The notes beneath the pieces are model-generated. The model made no database searches. It worked only from the letters and a program-made list of their open reading frames with translations, and was not told the DNA's origin. DNA of 11,245 bases from Acidimicrobiaceae bacterium (GTDB lineage Bacteria > Actinomycetota > Acidimicrobiia > Acidimicrobiales > MedAcidi-G1), in assembly GCA_002713545.1 (NCBI GenBank), contig PATJ01000028.1:3219-14463 (forward strand). The letters run 5' to 3'. Both the position numbers and the translations under genes were made by a program. This document shows, in pieces, positions 7,517 through 11,245 of this stretch. Positions within the stretch are counted from its first letter, which is position 1; each line of letters begins with the position of its first letter.

Positions 7517-7678
7517 ATGGGTAGCGATAAACGTCCAGTAATTAAAATGCGTTCAACAGCTGGTACTGGTTATACGTATGTAACTACGAAAAATAAGACC
7601 AATACGCGTGAAAGAATTGAACTAAAAAAGTACGATCCAGTGGTCAGAAAGCATGTTCTTTTTAAAGAAGAACGATAA
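7517..7678 (+). CDS. rpmG: 50S ribosomal protein L33 (cysteine-free form)
   Basis: A 53-residue protein of the large subunit: [20 protein letters not shown] at the N-terminus, then [20 protein letters not shown] and a basic end, [12 protein letters not shown]. The TKNKxNTxxRxELKKYDPxxRKH pattern is diagnostic of L33. It has no cysteine at all, so the two CxxC zinc pairs of the C+ form are absent. It starts 5 bases after rpmB, with a weak ribosome binding site (AAGG overlapping the rpmB end), so translation is probably coupled to rpmB. Confidence 0.95.
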   Translation: MGSDKRPVIKMRSTAGTGYTYVTTKNKTNTRERIELKKYDPVVRKHVLFKEER

Positions 7679-7793
7679 ATATTAATATTTCTAATGGGAT
7701 GTTCATCTAAAACTCGTGCGGCCTCATCAAACCCCACTGGTATCCTGCCAATGAACCGATTTTTAGAATTCTTTTGTTTTCTTTTTGGTTCAA

Positions 7794-7869
7794 AGGGCAG
7801 TGGCTCAATTGGTAGAGCACCGGTCTCCAAAACCGGCGGTTGGGGGTTCAAGTCCCTCCTGCCCTGCCA
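7794..7869 (+). tRNA. tRNA-Trp, anticodon CCA, with encoded 3' CCA
   Basis: A 73-nt body plus an encoded CCA tail (7867-7869). The acceptor AGGGCAG (7794-7800) pairs with CTGCCCT (7859-7865), and the discriminator is G7866 as expected for Trp. The anticodon stem CCGGT/ACCGG encloses CTCCAAA, with CCA at 7827-7829. The T arm is GGGGG-TTCAAGT-CCCTC. The rpmG-tRNA gap (7679-7793) has one -10-like hexamer, TAGAAT (7764-7769), without a clear -35. It is the only tRNA of the four here with an encoded CCA. Confidence 0.97.
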
Positions 7870-7956
7870 ATTGGTTTTAGATTGTTGCATAAAAGCGCGT
7901 AATGGCTATTAGGCCAATAACCTGATTTAAGGCAAATATAAAGATATGAGATTTCT

Positions 7957-8256
7957 ATGTCGATGAACCGTGAACAAAAACGTATGCTCCAACGTCAAGG
8001 AGAGGTAGATGCTGAGGGAGAACCTGTACGCGAACGGCGTCAGCCTCAACAAGCATCCCATACCGAAGAAAGAGCTGGATTCACTGAATTCGCGCGAGAA
8101 GTTCGTTCAGAACTCCGAAAAGTTGTTTGGCCCACCCGTTCTGAAACTACGAATTATACAGTCGTAGTAGTAATTACAATTGTGGCTATTACCGCAATTG
8201 TTGCAGGTTTAGATTGGTTATTTTCCCAATCAGTACTCGAATTGTTTGATGTCTGA
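7957..8256 (+). CDS. secE: Preprotein translocase subunit SecE
   Basis: SecE is the small clamp subunit of the SecYEG protein export channel. The 99 residues consist of a charged cytoplasmic tail (1-40), the conserved amphipathic helix EFAREVRSELRKVVWPTRSE (44-63), and one membrane helix (about 68-88). The tail opens MNREQKRMLQRQG, a style I associate with Acidimicrobiia. The second Met (ATG 7963) fits that family start better than ATG 7957; neither has a strong ribosome binding site. The gap after tRNA-Trp (7870-7956) holds an imperfect hairpin, GGCTATT/AATAACC (7904-7922), and no clear promoter. Its TGA overlaps the nusG ATG by one base. Confidence 0.96.
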   Translation: MSMNREQKRMLQRQGEVDAEGEPVRERRQPQQASHTEERAGFTEFAREVRSELRKVVWPTRSETTNYTVVVVITIVAITAIVAGLDWLFSQSVLELFDV

Positions 8257-9068
8257 TGAATTCTAATATTGAATCCGAAAACAACGTTGCTGAGTCTGAG
8301 TTGCTTCAGGTAGATGATGCAGGGGTTGAAGACCTTGAAAGTTCTGATGAGAATACGGGACCAGAGGATTTGCTCCCTACAGGTTCATTGGAGCAATCCG
8401 ATGAAGGAGAAACATCTTTTCCAATAGAGGCGGGCGTTTCTACCACTGATTCAGACGCTGTTATTGATGAGGACGAACTTTTTGAGGAAGAGGATTCAAC
8501 TCCAAAAAAAGAAAGCCCTTATGATCGTCCTGGAAAATGGTTTGTTGTACACACGCAATCCGGTTATGAGAATAAAGTTAAGCAGAATTTAGAAACCCGA
8601 ACGTCATCAATGAATCTGGAAGACAGAATTCTTGAAATCGTTATTCCGATGGAAGATGTAGTCGAGTTTCGAAATGGTAAAAAAGTAAGTGTTTCAAAAA
8701 AAATGTTTCCTGGCTATTTATTGGTTAGGTGTTTTCTTGACGATGCTTCTTGGGCTGCGATCAGAGATACACCGGGGATCGTTAATTTTGTTGGTGCTGG
8801 AGGTAAACCATCACCTTTAAGGAGGAAAGAAGTAGAAAACTTTCTTTATGTCCCGGATGAGACAAAACCCGATGCTCCTAAAAAGACAAGAGCGAGACTT
8901 GGTTTTGAACTGAATGAAACAGTTCGGGTAAAGGAAGGGCCATTTGCAGATTTTTCTGGGGCCATTGTTGAAATTAATGAAGATCAATTAAAAGTAAAGG
9001 TTCTTGTAGATATCTTCGGGCGTGAGACTCCTGTAGAGTTAGAATTCTCACAAATTGCTCAACTCTAA
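8256..9068 (+). CDS. nusG: Transcription termination/antitermination factor NusG
   Basis: NusG binds RNA polymerase and modulates pausing, Rho termination and transcription-translation coupling. Of 270 residues, the first ~92 are an acidic extension with very few basic residues (ending DEDELFEEEDSTPKKE). The NGN domain runs from about 93 (GKWFVVHTQSGYENKVKQNL, then MFPGYLLVR and IRDTPGIVNFVGAGGKPSPL) to about 203. The KOW domain fills the C-terminus from about 214 (VRVKEGPFADFSGAIVEIN). E. coli NusG has 181 residues; N-terminal extensions are known in actinobacteria. The ATG at 8256 overlaps the secE stop as TGATG, so translation is probably coupled. The next gene, rplK, is 99 bases away. Confidence 0.96.
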   Translation: MNSNIESENNVAESELLQVDDAGVEDLESSDENTGPEDLLPTGSLEQSDEGETSFPIEAGVSTTDSDAVIDEDELFEEEDSTPKKESPYDRPGKWFVVHTQSGYENKVKQNLETRTSSMNLEDRILEIVIPMEDVVEFRNGKKVSVSKKMFPGYLLVRCFLDDASWAAIRDTPGIVNFVGAGGKPSPLRRKEVENFLYVPDETKPDAPKKTRARLGFELNETVRVKEGPFADFSGAIVEINEDQLKVKVLVDIFGRETPVELEFSQIAQL

Positions 9069-9086
9069 TATTTAGAGGTTGCCAAT
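9054..9086 (+). other. Hairpin over the nusG stop codon
   Basis: CAACTCTAA (9060-9068, including the TAA stop) pairs with TTAGAGGTTG (9072-9081) with one bulged G and a 3-base TAT loop. ATTG (9054-9057) can pair further with CAAT (9083-9086). No U-tract follows, so it is not a standard terminator. It may be an mRNA processing or stability element. The rest of the nusG-rplK gap (to 9167) shows no convincing promoter. Confidence 0.3.
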
Positions 9087-9167
9087 ACACGTGGGTTGCA
9101 GCAGACTTGTGACGCTGTTTATTTAAAAGTTTTGATAAATACTAGAAAGAATTAAGAGAGAAAAGTT

Positions 9168-9593
9168 ATGGCACAAAAGCAAGTAGCAGCTTTAGTGAAA
9201 ATTCAGATTCCAGCCGGACAAGCTTCTCCTGCTCCACCTGTGGGCACGGCCCTTGGACCGCATGGTGTCGCGATCATGGATTTTTGCAAAGAATACAATG
9301 CTAAGACTGAAGATAAAAGAGGACAAATAATTCCGGTAGAGATAACTATTTATGAGGATCGGTCTTTTACATTTGTCACGAAAACGCCACCTACGTCTTT
9401 CCTTATTCGTCAAGCGGCTGGTTTAGAAAAAGCTTCGGGCTTAGCGGGGCGTGAGGAAGCTGGTTCTATTACCTGGAATCAGGTAGAAGAAATTGCTGAA
9501 ACTAAAATGCCTGATCTAAATGCAATTGATATTGAAGGTGCAAAACAACAAGTTGCGGGAACAGCTAGAAGTATGGGTATAGCCGTTAATTAG
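9168..9593 (+). CDS. rplK: 50S ribosomal protein L11
   Basis: L11 binds 23S rRNA at the GTPase-associated centre and takes part in elongation factor action and stringent response sensing. The 141 residues match the family. The N-terminal domain has the proline-rich [20 protein letters not shown] (15-34), the region that contacts thiostrepton in other bacteria. [12 protein letters not shown] is the linker, and the C-terminal rRNA-binding domain ends [10 protein letters not shown]. The start ATG 9168 has an AAGAGAG purine run before it. It is followed by rplA after 96 bases that contain a hairpin. Confidence 0.98.
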   Translation: MAQKQVAALVKIQIPAGQASPAPPVGTALGPHGVAIMDFCKEYNAKTEDKRGQIIPVEITIYEDRSFTFVTKTPPTSFLIRQAAGLEKASGLAGREEAGSITWNQVEEIAETKMPDLNAIDIEGAKQQVAGTARSMGIAVN

Positions 9594-9621
9594 ATATAAA
9601 CATACTTTTACTATCTGATGT

Positions 9622-9657
9622 AATTCTGTAAGAGGAGGACCTCGCCTCAACAGAATT
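9622..9657 (+). promoter_or_regulatory. Hairpin in the rplK-rplA gap, possible regulator of rplA translation
   Basis: AATTCTGT (9622-9629) pairs exactly with ACAGAATT (9650-9657). Inside, GAGG (9632-9635) can pair with CCTC (9645-9648). The CCTC elements (9640-9643 and 9645-9648) are also complementary to GAGG at 9666-9669 and match the GGAGG core of the rplA ribosome binding site (9676-9680), so alternative folds are possible. In other bacteria L1 represses its own operon by binding mRNA; an L1 site here is inference. Confidence 0.4.
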
Positions 9658-9689
9658 TATTAACTGAGGGAGCCGGGAGGACAGGCTAA

Positions 9690-10382
9690 ATGAGTAATAG
9701 CAAGAGGTATAAGAATTCTCTTGAGAAATTCGATCCAGATCAATATTTATCTGGCCGCGAAGCTTTAGAAGTGGTTAAGTCGTTTGAAAAAACAAAGTTT
9801 GATGAATCTATTGACCTTGTTGTTCGTTTAGGAGTTGACCCTAGGAAAACTGAAGAGATGATTCGCAGTACAGTGGCCTTGCCATCAGGTACAGGTAAGA
9901 CAGTTCGTGTTGCAGTCTTTGCACAAGGTGAAGCCGCAAATGCGGCGCGTGAAGCAGGCGCTGATCATGTTGGAGCGGAGGACCTAGCATCAGATGTTGA
10001 AGGTGGAATGCTTGATTTTGAAATTGCGATTTCAACTCCAGAAATGATGGCTACAGTAGGAAAACTTGGAAGAATGTTAGGGCCAAGAGGGCTAATGCCA
10101 AATCCTAAGTCCGGGACGGTCACTGAAGACGTGGCTAAGGCTGTTGAAGATTTTAAAGGTGGAAAAGTAGAGTTTCGAACAGATCGGCACGGAAATGTTC
10201 ATCTACCTATAGGGAAAGCTAGTTTTTCATTAGATGATTTAGTATCAAATTTGCATGTAGTAGTAGAGGAACTAGAAAGATTAAAGCCTGCATCTACAAA
10301 AGGTCGTTACATAAAGACTGTTTCTGTTTCTTCGACTATGAGTCCTGGAGTCAGGATTGACCCATCTCGAATAATTGAATAA
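9690..10382 (+). CDS. rplA: 50S ribosomal protein L1
   Basis: L1 binds the mobile stalk of 23S rRNA near the E site and, in studied bacteria, represses the L11-L1 operon. The 230 residues match the family. It starts MSNSKRYKN, has the conserved FDESIDLVVRLGVDPRK (37-53), the signature GKLGRMLGPRGLMPNPKSGT (124-143), and DVAKAVEDFKGGKVEFRTDR. The start ATG 9690 has a strong ribosome binding site (GGGAGG at 9675-9680, 9 bases of spacing). The upstream hairpin may control access to it. A structured leader separates it from rplJ. Confidence 0.98.
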   Translation: MSNSKRYKNSLEKFDPDQYLSGREALEVVKSFEKTKFDESIDLVVRLGVDPRKTEEMIRSTVALPSGTGKTVRVAVFAQGEAANAAREAGADHVGAEDLASDVEGGMLDFEIAISTPEMMATVGKLGRMLGPRGLMPNPKSGTVTEDVAKAVEDFKGGKVEFRTDRHGNVHLPIGKASFSLDDLVSNLHVVVEELERLKPASTKGRYIKTVSVSSTMSPGVRIDPSRIIE

Positions 10383-10432
10383 TTAATAAATATAAGCAAT
10401 TTATTTGATGACTTAAAAATTTGGTTTGTGTA

Positions 10433-10462
10433 TTGATGGTCATTAGATAGCCTAGCTATCAC
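10433..10462 (+). promoter_or_regulatory. Possible promoter before the L10 leader (weak)
   Basis: TTGATG (10433-10438), 18 bases, then TATCAC (10457-10462) match the -35 and -10 consensus at 4 of 6 positions each. Transcription would start near 10469, just before the L10 leader stem. A hairpin GATAGC-CTA-GCTATC (10446-10460) overlaps it. An alternative pair is TTGATG (10405-10410) with TGTATT (10429-10434). Confidence 0.25.
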
Positions 10463-10474
10463 AATAGAGACGCT

Positions 10475-10574
10475 CACCAAAGACCTCTGGGTTGCATTTA
10501 TATGCAGAACGATTTTTTGCCCTAGCAGGAGAGCCTTCCGGGTCGGTTTCAGACTTGTCTGAAATTCTTTGGTG
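10475..10574 (+). promoter_or_regulatory. L10-type ribosomal protein leader
   Basis: The rplA-rplJ gap is 222 bases and clearly structured. CACCAAAG (10475-10482) pairs with CTTTGGTG (10567-10574), closing a domain. Inside are TGCAT-TTAT-ATGCA (10493-10506), GGG/CCC (10489-10491 with 10520-10522) with CCT/AGG (10484-10486 with 10527-10529) around an asymmetric loop, and TTTCAGA-CTTG-TCTGAAA (10547-10564) with a CTTG tetraloop. Position and a closed multi-helix domain match the L10 leader, where the L10-(L12)4 complex binds mRNA and represses rplJ-rplL. A six-T run lies at 10513-10518, but the helix before it is too weak to call an attenuator. Confidence 0.65.
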
Positions 10575-10604
10575 TGTGTTAACGATTTTGGGAGAGGGTG
10601 AGCA

Positions 10605-11245
10605 ATGTCAGAGGCACGAGCGGCAAAAGTCGCTGTTGTGGATGAAGTAAGAGAACGCTTTTCTGATTCTGATTCCCTTGTTTTGACCGAGTATAGAAAT
10701 TTAGATGTTCCAGCGATGGCTTCCTTGCGAGAGGCTTTACGCGAGGTCGGTGGCGACTACAAAATTTATAAAAATACTTTGGTGCGTTTTGCAATTGAAA
10801 ATCTTGATTTGGAGATTGACGATTTATTATCAGGACCAACTGCAATAGCTTTTGTGGGTAAAAAACCCGATGGCACTTCAGGTGATCCAGTTTCTGTAGC
10901 AAAGGCGTTGAAGGATTTCGCAAAAAAAAATGAAGCTTTAGTTATAAAAGGTGGAGTTCTTGAGAATCGGAGACTGACGGTTGAGGAAATCAATCAACTA
11001 GCTGAGATAGCACCTAGAGATGTTTTGTTATCACAATTAGCTGGGCTTTTGGTGGCTCCAATGCAGCAGTTCGCTGGCCTATTGAATGCTTTGCCTCAGA
11101 AATTTGCGTATGCCCTTCAGGCATTAATTGAGAAATCAGGCGGGGTTTTAGAAGCTGCAGATGATGCTTCTGATTCAGAGACCGAGGAAGAGGAAAGTTC
11201 AGAGGCAGATGATGCTTCTGATTCAGAGACCGAGGAAGAGGAAAG
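10605..11245 (+). CDS. rplJ: 50S ribosomal protein L10 (5' part; runs off the window end)
   Basis: L10 anchors the L7/L12 stalk on 23S rRNA and recruits translation factors. It has 213 full codons visible with no stop. It starts MSEARAAKVAVVDEVRERFS, has LTEYRNLDVPAMASLREAL (28-46) and YKIYKNTLVRFAIEN (52-66), then LSGPTAIAFV (75-84), and a C-terminal helix (about 136-176) that carries L12 dimers. A normal L10 ends near 165-180 residues. Here an acidic tail begins at Ala185 in an exact tandem repeat that the window end cuts. The start ATG 10605 has a purine-rich ribosome binding site (GGGAGAGGG). rplL would be expected next, outside the window. Confidence 0.97.
   Translation, partial: MSEARAAKVAVVDEVRERFSDSDSLVLTEYRNLDVPAMASLREALREVGGDYKIYKNTLVRFAIENLDLEIDDLLSGPTAIAFVGKKPDGTSGDPVSVAKALKDFAKKNEALVIKGGVLENRRLTVEEINQLAEIAPRDVLLSQLAGLLVAPMQQFAGLLNALPQKFAYALQALIEKSGGVLEAADDASDSETEEEESSEADDASDSETEEEE
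11157..11245 (+). repeat. 48-base tandem repeat in the rplJ 3' end
   Basis: Unit 1 is 11157-11204 and unit 2 starts at 11205; the 41 bases of unit 2 visible are identical to unit 1. The unit is 16 codons in frame, encoding ADDASDSETEEEESSE. The window ends inside unit 2, so the copy number is unknown. Confidence 0.95.

Noticed and set aside
7570..7890. 106-residue minus-strand frame and 72-residue plus-strand frame (7694-7912) over tRNA-Trp
   Set aside because: Both read through tRNA-Trp, and the minus frame also lies antisense to rpmG; their composition comes from tRNA sequence.
9107..9141. Possible promoter before rplK (TTGTGA with TAAATA)
   Set aside because: The spacing of 23 bases is too long, and no better pair was found in the gap.
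10493..10518. Hairpin plus six-T run in the L10 leader as a terminator/attenuator
   Set aside because: The stem has only 5 pairs, mostly A-T, and 6 bases separate it from the T-run.
10579..10993. Two minus-strand frames opposite rplJ
   Set aside because: They are shadows of the L10 coding sequence with low-complexity composition.

Overview
The window is a compact, AT-rich stretch (roughly 40% GC by eye) of a bacterial chromosome, made almost entirely of housekeeping genes. It looks like a low-GC, probably marine, actinobacterium of the Acidimicrobiia type. The reasons are the long charged N-terminal tail on SecE (start MNREQKRMLQRQG), the acidic N-terminal extension on NusG, the acidic C-terminal tail on L10, and the cluster tRNA-Tyr / tRNA-Thr / tRNA-Met / L33 / tRNA-Trp / secE / nusG / L11 / L1 / L10. 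This placement is an inference from protein style and gene order, not from a search.

Bases 1-5728 are plus-strand genes. The 3' end of nuoN (complex I) is followed 18 bases later by a MidA/NDUFAF7-type methyltransferase, the family that in mitochondria serves complex I assembly. An intercistronic inverted repeat then leads to acs (acetyl-CoA synthetase), a small HAD phosphatase resembling the PNKP phosphatase domain, and the membrane protease gene htpX. yajQ lies on the opposite strand, and its stop codon overlaps the stop codon of htpX.

Bases 6290-7869 form a translation cluster: tRNA-Tyr(GTA), a strong hairpin, a minus-strand GNAT acetyltransferase whose last codons and stop lie inside that hairpin, tRNA-Thr(GGT), tRNA-Met(CAT), rpmB and rpmG (L28 and L33, both in the cysteine-poor form), and tRNA-Trp(CCA). 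The best promoter in the window (TTGCTA, 17 bases, TATAGT) lies before rpmB and is followed at once by an inverted repeat placed like an operator or a 5' UTR hairpin.

Bases 7957-11245 are the classic secE-nusG-rplK-rplA-rplJ run: translocon subunit, transcription factor, and ribosomal proteins L11, L1 and L10. The rplK-rplA gap holds a hairpin that could affect the rplA ribosome binding site. The rplA-rplJ gap (about 220 bases) holds a structured L10-type leader. rplJ runs off the end of the window inside a perfect 48-base tandem repeat encoding a very acidic tail.

I see no mobile element, CRISPR array, phage gene or defence system. No non-genic stretch exceeds 300 bases. The points worth a second look are mostly RNA structures between genes, the methyltransferase beside nuoN, the HAD phosphatase, the cysteine-free L33 at this locus, and the L10 repeat.
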